Assembly (NCBI RefSeq): GCF_013002715.1
Contig: NZ_JABENB010000001.1
Location: 1,116,001-1,180,000, forward strand
Origin: Flexivirga aerilata
GTDB taxonomy: Bacteria > Actinomycetota > Actinomycetes > Actinomycetales > Dermatophilaceae
Direction of reading: 5' to 3'
Length of the DNA stretch: 64,000 nucleotides
Below, piece by piece: positions 28,533-37,422 of the stretch. Every line of letters begins with the position of its first letter. The stretch's first letter is position 1. The notes under the pieces were generated by a model. That model searched no databases. It was not told the origin of the DNA and was given only the letters and a program-made list of their open reading frames with translations. The position numbers were made by a program, and so were the translations under genes.

Positions 28533-31070
28533 ATGTCCAGAAAGTCGCGCAGCTGGCTTGGTTGGTCGACGGCGGCGGTTGCCGCCGCCACGGCGGTCGG
28601 GGTGCCGGTGACCGCGTCCGCATCAGCATCGGCACCGGCATCGGCACAGATGCAGGTGCGGGTGCCGCGGGTGTGCACCGGTCAGTGGACGAAGGCGCCG
28701 ATGACGGGGTTGGACCCGTCCTTCCGGGTGCGGTCCATGAAGGTCTTCGAGAGCGGCCAGGTCGTGGCCATCGGCCTCACCGGGCCGGCCGCGGACAAGG
28801 CGGCGGTCAGCCGATGGGACGGTGTCCGGTGGGTCCCGGTCGCTCCGCCCGGCATCGCTTTCCCGACCACGGTCACCGGCAGCTCGCCGAGCGACCTCTT
28901 CATCACCGGCATGAACGCCGAATACACCGATGTCGTCTCGCATTTCGACGGTAAGCAGTGGACGACGACGAGCCTGCCTCCGGCGTTCACCGATCTGGAG
29001 ACCGTCACCAGTGCGGTGTCGAACAAGCCCGGTGAGCTGTGGATCGCCGGCGCGAAATTCACCAACGCCGGCGCCGCCCCGATCATCGCCCACCTGGCCA
29101 AGGGCACGTGGCAGATCGTGGAGCAGGACCTGGCCAACAGCCCGTATGCCGTGCCGCTCGCGCTCGACATCAGCCCCACCGGCGAGTTGTGGACGGTCGG
29201 CGAGGACGTCAGCTCGACGCCGGAGATCCCGATCGTGCGCACACCGTTTGCCGGCAAGCTGACCGGGCCCAACCGGATGAGCCGGGTCGAGCTGCCGCAG
29301 GTGCCCGGTCAGACCTCGACCATGCCGCAGGGCCTGGCCTGGAAGCCGGACGGGACGATGGTCGTCAACGGCTGGACCGGGGAGGACTGGGCCTTCCGCG
29401 GTTACCCCTACTCCTCGACGCGGAGTCCGTCGGGGCAGTGGTCGCTGCAGGCCCGGCAGGCGGTGACGCCGTCCGGGGTGATGCTCACCGGCGCCGCGCG
29501 CATCGGCAAGCGCGTCTGGTCGATGGACGACAACCAACTGCCGTTCTACGACTGGACCGTGCTGTCGGGGCTGGAGAGCAATGGCTGGAGCAGTCCGCAG
29601 AACCTGCGCGGCTTCGCCGGCCAGATCCCGGACGCCATCGCCGGGTCGCGACGCGGTGACGGCTGGCTGGCCACCACCGACGGCGAAGGGGACACGCTCT
29701 GGAAGATGTGCGACCCGCCCGCGCGCGGTGTGCCGCAGCCGGGCGCGACCGCGGGCGGATCATCCGTGGCCGCAGCGCCCTCCCGGCCGGCGCGCGCCTC
29801 CGCCGCGCCGCGCCTCGCCGTCTCTTCTCCGGAGAGCCGTCGCAAGCAGGTGGTCGGCGCGGCCGGTGCGCGGCAGGTGCCCGACGGGGTCGGCGCGGTG
29901 TCCGGGCGCGGTCAGAGCGCGAAGTCGCCGCTCGCCGGGCCGGGCATCAACAAGCTGCGCGTCGCCCAACGCGCCTCTGCCACAACGACTTACGTTGCCA
30001 AGGACGTGTGTCCTCCGACCGCGAAGGCGGGTGCGATGCGCTGTCAGGCGCAGGTCGTCGCCCGCCGGTCGGGCACGGCGACGACCGCGGCGTCGGCCGA
30101 TATTCCTGCGGGGTATGTCGCCGAGGACTTCCGGGCGGCATACAAGCTGCCGAAGACCGGGGGTAAGGGCCGCACGGTCGCTGTGGTCGCGGCCTTCGGA
30201 TATCCAAGCCTGGCAAGCGATCTGGCGACCTACCGGAAGGCGACCGGGCTGCCGCCGTGCACTGTGGAGTCCGGATGCCTGAAGGTCATGGGGCAGGACG
30301 GCGGCGCGCCGCCGAGCCAGGTCGACGAGGGCTGGGCCATCGAGCAGGCACTCGACGTGCAGGCGGTGTCGGCAACCTGTCCGGACTGCAAAATCGTTGT
30401 GGTGCAAGCAAATCAGCCGGACACGCCCAGCCTCACCGCGGCCAATCAGCACGCTGCCGCGCTGAAGCCGTTCGTCATCAACAACAGCTTCGGTGCGCTG
30501 GAGTCGAGCGACGACGTCGTCGGCGCGAAGGATCTTGTGCCGACCGGTGTGCCGCTCATCGCCTCCACCGGTGACGCCGGGCTGCAGCCCAACTTCCCGT
30601 CCACCCACCCGTCCGTCATCGGGGTCGGCGGCACCTCGCTGCTGGAGGCGCCGGGCACGGCGCGCGGTTGGAACGAGAAGCTGTGGTCGCTGAGTGGCGG
30701 GGGATGCTCGGCGATGCAGGCCAAGCCGGCCTTCGAGCGCCAATCCTTCTGTCTGCTGGGCAAATCCAGTGCTGTCAAGATCGCCGCGGACGCCGACCCG
30801 GCGACCGGCGCCGCGGTCTACAGCTCGCTCGGTCTCGGCGGCCAGCCCGGCTGGTATCTCTTCGGCGGCACCAGTCTGGCTGCACCGCTCACCGGGGGGA
30901 TGTATGCCGTGCGCGGCATCCGTCCGTCGACCGCCGACCTGTGGGCCGGCACGCGCCGCACCAACCCGGTGATCGCGGGCGGCACCAACGGCTGGTGCAA
31001 GCCGGCGATCGAGTGCACCGCGTCCGGGAAGTTCAACGGGGCGACCGGATTCGGTTCGCTCGCAGGGTGA
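28533..31070 (+). CDS. Secreted S53 (sedolisin-type) serine peptidase with N-terminal propeller-like domain
   Basis: An 845-residue exported protein. A signal peptide (about 1-35) is followed by a repetitive domain (about 40-390) with blade-like segments such as VSRWDGVRWVPVAPPG and VSHFDGKQWTTTSLPP, suggesting a beta-propeller. After an Ala/Ser/Arg linker comes the S53 domain (from about 505). Its catalytic set is Glu604 and Asp608 in EGWAIEQALDVQ, oxyanion Asp681 in ASTGDAG, and Ser781 in FGGTSLAAP. The usual pro-kumamolisin prodomain is not recognisable; the propeller may replace it. AGGGG lies 8 nt before the ATG. It is an extracellular, probably acid-acting endopeptidase by family. Confidence 0.87.
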   Translation: MSRKSRSWLGWSTAAVAAATAVGVPVTASASASAPASAQMQVRVPRVCTGQWTKAPMTGLDPSFRVRSMKVFESGQVVAIGLTGPAADKAAVSRWDGVRWVPVAPPGIAFPTTVTGSSPSDLFITGMNAEYTDVVSHFDGKQWTTTSLPPAFTDLETVTSAVSNKPGELWIAGAKFTNAGAAPIIAHLAKGTWQIVEQDLANSPYAVPLALDISPTGELWTVGEDVSSTPEIPIVRTPFAGKLTGPNRMSRVELPQVPGQTSTMPQGLAWKPDGTMVVNGWTGEDWAFRGYPYSSTRSPSGQWSLQARQAVTPSGVMLTGAARIGKRVWSMDDNQLPFYDWTVLSGLESNGWSSPQNLRGFAGQIPDAIAGSRRGDGWLATTDGEGDTLWKMCDPPARGVPQPGATAGGSSVAAAPSRPARASAAPRLAVSSPESRRKQVVGAAGARQVPDGVGAVSGRGQSAKSPLAGPGINKLRVAQRASATTTYVAKDVCPPTAKAGAMRCQAQVVARRSGTATTAASADIPAGYVAEDFRAAYKLPKTGGKGRTVAVVAAFGYPSLASDLATYRKATGLPPCTVESGCLKVMGQDGGAPPSQVDEGWAIEQALDVQAVSATCPDCKIVVVQANQPDTPSLTAANQHAAALKPFVINNSFGALESSDDVVGAKDLVPTGVPLIASTGDAGLQPNFPSTHPSVIGVGGTSLLEAPGTARGWNEKLWSLSGGGCSAMQAKPAFERQSFCLLGKSSAVKIAADADPATGAAVYSSLGLGGQPGWYLFGGTSLAAPLTGGMYAVRGIRPSTADLWAGTRRTNPVIAGGTNGWCKPAIECTASGKFNGATGFGSLAG

Positions 31071-31082
31071 TCGGGGCTCCCG

Positions 31083-32144
31083 TCATACGTCGGGGTAGAG
31101 GTGGTGGGCCCGGGCGAAGACTCGGGTGAGCCCCAGCAGCCCGTCGATGTATGGCGTTGGTTCCCCCACCGCGCGGGCGATCTCGGTCACCACACCGACG
31201 AGGGCGTCGAGCTCGATCGGGCGGCCGGCCTCCGCGTCCTGCAGCATCGACGGGCGCATCGCGCCCAGGCTGCGGGTGATCGCGTGCCGGTCGTCCGGCG
31301 CCATGTCGATCGCGAGGCCGAGCCGCTCGCCGACGCGTTGCATCTCGCGCATGCAGCGGCTGGCGAAGTCGAGCAGCTGCGGGTCGGCGAGCACCCGGTC
31401 GGTGCTGGTGCCGGTGACGGCGCTGAGCGGGTTCATCGTGAGGTTGCCCCACAGCTTGAACCACACGTCGTGCTGGATGGTGTCGCTGCGCCGGACGGTC
31501 AGGCCACCGGCCGCGAAGGCGGCGGCGACGCGATCGGCGACCTCGCTCGTGCGGGCCCGCGGTGCGGGCGAGCCGAGGATGAGTTCGTTGCCCGCATTGT
31601 GGTGCACGACACCGGCTTCCGGCCGGCTGGCCGCGAAGTGCACCACCGAGCCGAGCACCCGGTCGGCCGGCGCAACGGCACGCATGCCGGCCGGGTCCAG
31701 CGACGGGACCTCGGTCGCGTCGGGCGCGGCGGCCAGTCCGTCGAAGAACCACCACGGGATGCCGTTGGTGGCCGACATCACCACCGCGTCGTCGCCGAGA
31801 CGGCCGGTGAGCGAGCGCGCGACGTCGGCGAGGGCGGTCGTCTTCACCGCGATGATCACCAGGTCCACGGAGTGCAGGTCGGCATCGGGGGCGAGCAGCT
31901 CCACAGGTATGACGCGCTCGGTTATGACGGGCTCGGTGATGACGGGCTCGGCCGGGCGCGCGTCGTCCGGTCCTATGTCGCGCAGTCGCGCGTCCCGCAG
32001 GCGCAGGCCGCCGGCGGCCCGGATCGCCTCGGCGTGCGGGCCGCGCGCGAAGGCCCGCACCTGCGCGCCGCCGTCGGCGAGGGCACCGGCGAGCACGCCG
32101 CCCACGCTGCCGAGACCGTGGACGAGGACGTTGAGTCGGGGCAC
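31083..32144 (-). CDS. Ketopantoate reductase-like dehydrogenase (PanE/ApbA family)
   Basis: A 353-residue NADPH-dependent reductase. The N-terminal Rossmann motif is LVHGLGSVGGVLAGALADGG; the catalytic-Lys region is DVWFKLWGNLTMNPLSAVTG; the C-terminal helical domain includes RPSMLQDAEAGRPIELDALVG. The family makes pantoate for coenzyme A, but paralogues act on other 2-oxo acids and no pan genes are nearby. A short internal repeat (EPVITEPVITERVI) sits near residue 67. The GTG lies 6 nt after TAGCCT (32151-32156), a leaderless-type promoter. Confidence 0.9.
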   Translation of the reverse strand: MPRLNVLVHGLGSVGGVLAGALADGGAQVRAFARGPHAEAIRAAGGLRLRDARLRDIGPDDARPAEPVITEPVITERVIPVELLAPDADLHSVDLVIIAVKTTALADVARSLTGRLGDDAVVMSATNGIPWWFFDGLAAAPDATEVPSLDPAGMRAVAPADRVLGSVVHFAASRPEAGVVHHNAGNELILGSPAPRARTSEVADRVAAAFAAGGLTVRRSDTIQHDVWFKLWGNLTMNPLSAVTGTSTDRVLADPQLLDFASRCMREMQRVGERLGLAIDMAPDDRHAITRSLGAMRPSMLQDAEAGRPIELDALVGVVTEIARAVGEPTPYIDGLLGLTRVFARAHHLYPDV

Positions 32145-32193
32145 CCGGCCAGGCTATTGCGCTCGGTCCCGGCCGACGGAGAGCGCGCGCGGG

Positions 32194-32232
32194 TGGACAA
32201 TTACGTCGCACATGAGACATGATTGCCTCATG
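32194..32232 (+). promoter_or_regulatory. Promoter and candidate operator of TetR/MFS operon
   Basis: TGGACA (32194-32199), 18-bp spacing and CATGAT (32218-32223) form a promoter whose transcript would begin near the ATG at 32230. Overlapping it, CATGAG-N10-CTCATG (32211-32232) has perfect 6-bp arms and covers the -10 box and start codon, a fitting site for TetR autorepression. Confidence 0.6.
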
Positions 32233-32787
32233 GAGACCAGTGAGCTGCTCGCCCGCGCAGTGGCCGTGCTCAATGCCAACCACGGTGCGTCGATGGCGAC
32301 GATCGCCCAGCAGATCGGCATCAGCCGCGCGACGCTCAACCGGCGCTTCGCCTCGCGCGAGGACCTGTTGCGGCAGTTGGGTGAGCGCGCGTCGGATCGG
32401 TGGGAGCGCAGCCTGGAGATCGCCGACGCCGATGCCGCCGGAGCCTCGGGCGACCCGGCCCGGATCGAGCGCGCCCTGCACACCCTCCTTCGCGAATATG
32501 TCGCCGAGGCCGACGAATACGGCTTCGCGCTCACCGACGTCTTCCTCGAGCAGGTGCCCGAGCTGGCCGGGCGCTCGGAGGAGCTGACCCGGCGGGAGAC
32601 GGCCCTGCTGGCCGCCGGGCAGCAGGCCGGACTGTTGCGCACGGACGTGCCGGCGCGCTGGCTGAGCTGGTCGATCTTCGGGCAGCTGGTCGCTGCACGC
32701 GATGCGGTGCGTTTCGGTGACCTTGGGCGTCGAGGGCTCGAAAACCTGGTGACCACAACGCTTCTCGAGGGGATCCGCCGGCGATGA
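32230..32787 (+). CDS. TetR-family transcriptional regulator
   Basis: A 185-residue regulator. The N-terminal HTH is MATIAQQIGISRATLNRRFA (about residues 20-39), slightly shorter at the N-terminus than usual. The rest is the all-helical ligand-binding domain. Its stop overlaps the start of the DHA2-type exporter (ATGA), so regulator and pump are one transcript, the usual layout for drug-inducible efflux. Start at 32230 fits the -10 box; an in-frame ATG at 32212 is an alternative. Confidence 0.92.
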   Translation: METSELLARAVAVLNANHGASMATIAQQIGISRATLNRRFASREDLLRQLGERASDRWERSLEIADADAAGASGDPARIERALHTLLREYVAEADEYGFALTDVFLEQVPELAGRSEELTRRETALLAAGQQAGLLRTDVPARWLSWSIFGQLVAARDAVRFGDLGRRGLENLVTTTLLEGIRRR

Positions 32788-34331
32788 GTGACGTCGTGAC
32801 GGTCATGAAGGCCAGTGACGTGCAGGCCCATCCGCGGCGATGGGCCGGTCTGGTCGTGCTCGCCGGCAGCCTGCTGGTGGTCGCGATGGACATGACGATC
32901 CTCAATGTCGCGCTGCCGAGCATCGGGGAGAGCCTGCGCCCGAGCGCGACACAGACGCTGTGGATCGTCGACGTCTACTCGCTCGTGCTCGCAGGCCTGC
33001 TGGTCACGGTGAGCGCGCTCGGCGACCGGTGGGGCCGCCGCCTGATGCTGATCGGCGGATTCACCATCTTCGGTCTGGCCTCGATCGGTGCGCTGGTGGT
33101 CGACAGTCCCGCGGCACTGATCGCGCTGCGTGCGCTGCTCGGTGTCGGCGGCGCGATGATCATGCCCTCGACCCTGTCGATGGTGCGGGTGCTCTTCACC
33201 GACCCGCGCGAGCGCGCCACCGCCCTCGCGATCTGGGGGTCGATGGCCGCGGTCGGCGCCGCCGTCGGCCCGATCATCGGCGGCCTGTTGCTGGAGCACT
33301 TCAGCTGGCACGCGGCGTTCCTGGTTAACGTGCCGGTGATGGTGGCCGCCATCGTGGGCGCATTCCTGCTGCTGCCGAGCAGCGGGTCGGCCAGGCCGGC
33401 GCCGCTCGACCTGGTCGCGACCGCGCAGTCGATGGTCGGCATGGTCGCGCTGATCTACGGCATCAAGCAGGTCGCGAAGCACGGCCTCGACCCGGCCGGG
33501 GTCGTCGCGCTCACCCTTGCGGCCGTCGCCCTGACGATGTTCGTCCGCCGCTGCCTGCGCGTCGAGCGGCCGATCCTGCAGGTCCGCCTCTTCCGCCACC
33601 GCGGCTTCACCGCCGGCACCCTCACCGCGCTCGGCTCCACGATGGCGCTGGTCGCGGTGGTCCTGCTGGGCGCGCAGTGGCTCCAGCTGGTGGACGGTCG
33701 CTCTCCGCTCGAGGCCGGAATTGCGTTGCTGCCACTCGCGATCGGTGGCCTGGTCGGTGCCCTCAGCGGCCCGGCGATCGCGGCTCGCGCCGGCATGCGG
33801 TTGCCGCTCGCCGGAGGTCTGGTGCTGGCAGCGATCGGCTACCTGGTGCTGTATGCCGCGCCCGACCCGCTGCCCTACAGCGCCCTCGCGGTGGCCACGG
33901 CGCTCATCGGCGTCGGCGAGATGTCCCTCGCCGTCGGCTCGGCCGCGATCATGGCCAGCGCACCGACGCACGAAGCCGGCAGCGCCGCCGCGGTCGAGGA
34001 GAGCAGCTACGAGGTCGGCGCGACGCTCGGAGTCGCCGTGCTCGGCAGTGTCGCCGCAGCCGTCTACCGCGGCGAGCTCAGCACCGGGCACCTCGCAGAG
34101 CTCGGTGTCCCGGCCGACGCGGCCGGTGCGGTCCGCGAGTCCCTCGCGTCCGCAACCGCACTCGCGCCACAGCTCGGCTCCGGCCACGAGCTGCTGACCG
34201 AGGCTCAGACGGCGTTCACCCACTCGCTGACGACGACCAGCCTGTGGGCCGCGGTCGTGATGGCCGCCACTGCCGCGCTGGTGTGGTGGCTGACCCCGCG
34301 CGACCTGCAGGTCACCGACGGCCACCACTGA
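32784..34331 (+). CDS. Drug:proton antiporter, MFS DHA2 family (14 TM)
   Basis: A 515-residue efflux pump of the EmrB/QacA type with 14 predicted helices. Motifs include AMDMTILNVALPSIGESL in helix 1, LGDRWGRRLMLIGGF after helix 2, and the antiporter motif in AIWGSMAAVGAAVGPIIGGL. It is coupled to the preceding TetR gene by a 4-bp overlap. It probably exports a toxic lipophilic compound; the compound is unknown. Confidence 0.93.
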   Translation: MSDVVTVMKASDVQAHPRRWAGLVVLAGSLLVVAMDMTILNVALPSIGESLRPSATQTLWIVDVYSLVLAGLLVTVSALGDRWGRRLMLIGGFTIFGLASIGALVVDSPAALIALRALLGVGGAMIMPSTLSMVRVLFTDPRERATALAIWGSMAAVGAAVGPIIGGLLLEHFSWHAAFLVNVPVMVAAIVGAFLLLPSSGSARPAPLDLVATAQSMVGMVALIYGIKQVAKHGLDPAGVVALTLAAVALTMFVRRCLRVERPILQVRLFRHRGFTAGTLTALGSTMALVAVVLLGAQWLQLVDGRSPLEAGIALLPLAIGGLVGALSGPAIAARAGMRLPLAGGLVLAAIGYLVLYAAPDPLPYSALAVATALIGVGEMSLAVGSAAIMASAPTHEAGSAAAVEESSYEVGATLGVAVLGSVAAAVYRGELSTGHLAELGVPADAAGAVRESLASATALAPQLGSGHELLTEAQTAFTHSLTTTSLWAAVVMAATAALVWWLTPRDLQVTDGHH

Positions 34332-34397
34332 CGCCCGGCCCCGGACGCGTCGCGGCGCGGCCGTCGGTCGGGAAGTGCGGCCGGTGCGGGGCTCCCG

Positions 34398-34901
34398 TCA
34401 TACGGCCGGGAAGGCGGGGGCGTAACGGAACGCGCCGCCGCGCCGGTCGTCCCAGGCCGACAGGGTGCGCACCTGGAAGTGTGCGGCCCAGTGCGGGTTC
34501 GGCGGTGCGATGCCGACCTCGTTCGACAGGCGGAAGCCGAATCGTGAGTAGTAGGTGGGGCTTCCGAGCAGCACCACCTCCGGGAAGCCGAGAGCGTCGG
34601 CCGCGGCCAGCGCCGCGTGCATCAGCGCGCTCCCGACACCCTGACGCTGGACGGCGGGCAGCACACCGAGCGGACCGAGCCCGAGCGAGTCGTCGTCGCC
34701 GAGCTGCGCGCGGCTGACCACCACGTGGCCGACGGGCTCGCCGCCGGACTCGGCGACCAGCGACAGTTGCGGTATGACGTCGCCCGCGCTCCGCAGGTCG
34801 TCGACGAGCCGTGACTCGATCGACGGGTCGCCGTCGAAGGCTGCGTCGTGGATGGCCCGGATCGCGGGGGCGTCGGCGGGCAGCTCTCGGCGGATCAGCA
34901 T
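34398..34901 (-). CDS. GNAT-family N-acetyltransferase (YhbS-like)
   Basis: A 167-residue acetyltransferase. The acetyl-CoA loop is LGPLGVLPAVQRQGVGSALM (about residues 75-94), followed by VVLLGSPTYYSRFGFRLSNE, the hallmark of YhbS-like GNATs. The substrate is unknown. The ATG at 34901 has no good ribosome-binding site. An 18-bp word spanning its stop codon is shared with the 3' end of the ketopantoate-reductase-like gene. Confidence 0.9.
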   Translation of the reverse strand: MLIRRELPADAPAIRAIHDAAFDGDPSIESRLVDDLRSAGDVIPQLSLVAESGGEPVGHVVVSRAQLGDDDSLGLGPLGVLPAVQRQGVGSALMHAALAAADALGFPEVVLLGSPTYYSRFGFRLSNEVGIAPPNPHWAAHFQVRTLSAWDDRRGGAFRYAPAFPAV

Positions 34902-34954
34902 GCGGGCAGGCTGCCGGACGATCCCGGTGGGGGCAACCGAATTGCCGCCGGGCG

Positions 34955-35596
34955 TCAGCGCCCCGTGCGGTTCCAGATCTGGTGGGTGCGGCCGCTCGGC
35001 GACGCGAACGTCTCGATGTCGAAGCGCTGCTCGATGCCGCCGAGGCCCTCCCACAAGGGGTTTCCGTGACCGAGCACGATCGGGACGGTGACGATGTGCA
35101 TCGAGTCGACCAGGTCGGCCGCGAGGAACTGCCGGTAGGTCTGCGGGCCGCCGCCGATGCGCACGTCCTGCCCGTCCGCGGCCTTCTGGGCGAGCCGGAG
35201 CGCCTCGGCCGGGTCGGCGTCGACGAAGTGGAAGACGGTGCCGTTGTCGAAGGCGATCTCCGGGCGCGGGTAGTGGGTCAGCACGAAAACCGGTGTCCGG
35301 AAAGGCGGTTCGTCGCCCCACCAACCACGCCAGTCGTCCTCCGGCCAGGGCCCGGTCTGCGGTCCGAACTTGCCGCGCCCCATGATCTCGGCCCCGATGC
35401 CCTGCCCCCAGGTGGTGCTGAGCACGCGATCGAGCGTCACCGGGGCGTCCACCGGTCCGAGACCGTGGATGAAGCGGCCGTCGAAGTCCGCGAAGAGCGC
35501 CTGCGCGTCGCCGATCGGCTTGTCCGCCGTGACCTCCTCACCGGCGGCGTAGCCGTCGAGGGAGACGAAGAGGTTGTGGATCCTGCTCTTGGACAT
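34955..35596 (-). CDS. Dihydrofolate-reductase-like / RibD C-terminal-domain protein
   Basis: A 213-residue NADPH-binding reductase-fold protein. The start is NLFVSLDGYAAG, the cofactor region is VRIGGGPQTYRQFLAADLVD, and VTVPIVLGHGNPLWEG follows, all typical of the large unassigned RibD-C/DHFR-like family in actinobacteria. It is not a canonical FolA. A GAGAGG site precedes the ATG by 6 nt. The physiological substrate is unknown. Confidence 0.9.
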   Translation of the reverse strand: MSKSRIHNLFVSLDGYAAGEEVTADKPIGDAQALFADFDGRFIHGLGPVDAPVTLDRVLSTTWGQGIGAEIMGRGKFGPQTGPWPEDDWRGWWGDEPPFRTPVFVLTHYPRPEIAFDNGTVFHFVDADPAEALRLAQKAADGQDVRIGGGPQTYRQFLAADLVDSMHIVTVPIVLGHGNPLWEGLGGIEQRFDIETFASPSGRTHQIWNRTGR

Positions 35597-35677
35597 CGGC
35601 GGCCTCTCGCGGGCAGTGGGTCGCGATCTGCGACCAGGCGCACTCTAGCCACCGTCGCTGACCGCGCGGGCACAGCA

Positions 35678-35713
35678 AAGGCCCCGGTGAGCGCATCCGC
35701 TCGCCGGGACCTT
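35678..35713 (-). terminator. Hairpin terminator downstream of tRNA-Arg
   Basis: Arms of 16 nt (35678-35693 and 35698-35713), mismatched at one position near the base of the stem, enclose a 4-nt loop, followed on the minus strand by CTTTGCTG. It lies 24 bp beyond the 3' end of the tRNA gene and is well placed to end its transcript. Confidence 0.75.
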
Positions 35714-35737
35714 CGTGCACTGTCTCAACTCAGTACG

Positions 35738-35810
35738 TGCACCCGTAGGGATTCGAACCCCAAACCTTCTGATCCGTAGTCAGATGCTCTATCCGTTGAG
35801 CTACGGGTGC
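35738..35810 (-). tRNA. tRNA-Arg (anticodon ACG)
   Basis: A 73-nt cloverleaf on the minus strand: acceptor arms GCACCCG/CGGGTGC, anticodon stem TCTGA/TCAGA with loop CTACGGA (anticodon ACG), and T-loop GGTTCGAATCC. The discriminator base is A and CCA is not encoded. A34 would be converted to inosine by TadA, which is encoded 8.4 kb away, to read CGU/CGC/CGA. Confidence 0.97.
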
Positions 35811-35896
35811 CCGTCGCACGCTCACGCGGGCAACGACGAGACACTCTACCGGAGCAGTGGCGCAGGAACGAAATCGAGCCGGTGTGAGGGGTGACC

Positions 35897-36766
35897 TCAG
35901 GCTCCGAACGGGGCCACCGGCAGGCCGCCGACGCCCGGCTCGCAGCTGAACACGGCTCCGGCGAGCGGCTGCTCGCCGTCGGGCACGTTCTCCCGGCTGG
36001 TGGTGATGTAGAGCGTCTGCAGGTCGGCGCCGCCGAAGGTGCACGCCGTGACGTTGGTGACGCCCGGCACCTCGACGACCTCGGAGAGCTTGCCGTCGAC
36101 ATAACGGTGGACGGCCGAGCCGCCATACAGGGCGATCCAGACGCCACCCTCCTGGTCGACCCAGAGCCCGTCGGGGTTGCCCTTGACGTCGTCGGGCAGC
36201 GTCACCCACGGGCGGCGCTCGGTGAGCCCGGTCTCCGGCTCCCAGTCGAACGCGCTGACCGTGCGGGTCGGGGTGTCGTTGAAGTAGGCCGTCTCGCCCT
36301 CGGGCGACCAGCCGATCCCGTTGGCGATGGTGAGGTCGCCGAGCACCGGCGAGGCCATGCCGTCGGTGGTCAGCAGGTAGAGCGACGCGGCGCCCGGCGT
36401 CTGGTCGTAGGCCATCGTGCCGCAGTAGAAGTTGCCCATCGGGTCACAGCCACCGTCGTTGAAGCGGATTGCCGGATCGGACCAAATCGGTTGCATCACC
36501 TGCAGATCCGACAGGTCGTTGTTGTCCGACAGGGCGAAGCCGCGCTCCAGCGCGACGAGCGCGCCGCCCTTTCCGCGGGGCCGCAGCGCCGCCGCGATCT
36601 TGCCCACGTGCACCCGCTCGACGTCGTCTCCGCGCACGGTCAGCACGTCGCCGGCGAACATGTCGACGTAACGCAGCTCACCCGGCCCCTCCAGGGACCA
36701 TTCGGGCCACCAGACCGGGCCCTCGGCGTGGAATGCGTGTGGTGTGGCGATCGGTTCGGCGCGCAT
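35897..36766 (-). CDS. SMP-30/gluconolactonase/LRE family lactonase
   Basis: A 289-residue six-bladed beta-propeller enzyme. Metal-binding residues appear in FHAEGPVWW (Glu), DPAIRFNDGGCDPMGNFYCG (Asn), IANGIGWSPEG (Asn) and KGNPDGLWVDQEGGVWIALY (Asp). The family hydrolyses sugar lactones using a divalent metal. ATG at 36766 is chosen because TAGGGT ends 6 nt before it (leaderless type); a GTG two codons upstream is the alternative. It is a single gene. Confidence 0.9.
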   Translation of the reverse strand: MRAEPIATPHAFHAEGPVWWPEWSLEGPGELRYVDMFAGDVLTVRGDDVERVHVGKIAAALRPRGKGGALVALERGFALSDNNDLSDLQVMQPIWSDPAIRFNDGGCDPMGNFYCGTMAYDQTPGAASLYLLTTDGMASPVLGDLTIANGIGWSPEGETAYFNDTPTRTVSAFDWEPETGLTERRPWVTLPDDVKGNPDGLWVDQEGGVWIALYGGSAVHRYVDGKLSEVVEVPGVTNVTACTFGGADLQTLYITTSRENVPDGEQPLAGAVFSCEPGVGGLPVAPFGA

Positions 36767-36791
36767 GGTCACACCCTAAACCGATGGCAGA

Positions 36792-37367
36792 TCAGACCTT
36801 TTCGGCTTCCTGCGTGGCAGGGTCCCACTTGGTGAGGTGGGCCGCCTCCCAGCCGCGCCGCTTGATCGCCTCACGCGCCTGCGTGCGGTAGGTGGGGGAG
36901 AGACGCTCGACATACAGCTTGCCGTCGAGGTGGTCGGTCTCGTGCTGCAGGCAGCGCGCGAGCGTGCCGCCGTGGCCCTCGACGACGACCTCGTTGCCGT
37001 CGAGATCGGTGCCGGTGACGCGCGCCCACTCCGAGCGCGCGGTCGGGAAGTGCTCGCCGGGCACCGAGAGGCACCCCTCGGCACCGTCCTCGGGCGAGGG
37101 GTCGCCCGGCGGCACGCTGCCCTTCTCGAGGACCGGGTTGATGACGACGCCGCGCTGGTCGATGCCGGAGTCGTCGGCGCAGTCGTAGACGAAGATCCGC
37201 AGCCGCACGCCGACCTGGTTGGCGGCGAGCCCGGCGCCGTTGGCGGCGTCGAGCGTGTCGAACATGTCCGCGACGAGCGTGCGCACCTCGGGCGTGATCT
37301 CCTTGACCTTCTTGGTCGGCTGATGCAACGCCTTGTGCCCGATGATCGTGATCGGACGGACCGCCAT
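36792..37367 (-). CDS. def: Peptide deformylase
   Basis: A 191-residue metalloenzyme removing the N-formyl group from nascent proteins. All three motifs are present: GAGLAANQVG, EGCLSVPGE (metal-binding Cys) and CLQHETDHLDGKLY (HExxH). The start MAVRPITIIGHKALHQPTKK is normal for actinobacterial enzymes, with AGGAG upstream. A C-terminal tail of about 20 residues (HLTKWDPATQEAEKV) extends past the catalytic core. Confidence 0.96.
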   Translation of the reverse strand: MAVRPITIIGHKALHQPTKKVKEITPEVRTLVADMFDTLDAANGAGLAANQVGVRLRIFVYDCADDSGIDQRGVVINPVLEKGSVPPGDPSPEDGAEGCLSVPGEHFPTARSEWARVTGTDLDGNEVVVEGHGGTLARCLQHETDHLDGKLYVERLSPTYRTQAREAIKRRGWEAAHLTKWDPATQEAEKV

Positions 37368-37422
37368 GAACCTCAACTCCTGCTGGTGAGCCGCGCACGC
37401 GCGCGGGTGTCGACACCGCAGA

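Noticed and set aside
31033..32481. Long minus-strand open frames overlapping panE-like and other genes
   Set aside because: They are shadow frames: Arg/Pro/Ala-rich composition, no family resemblance and no start signals, opposite or within well-supported genes.
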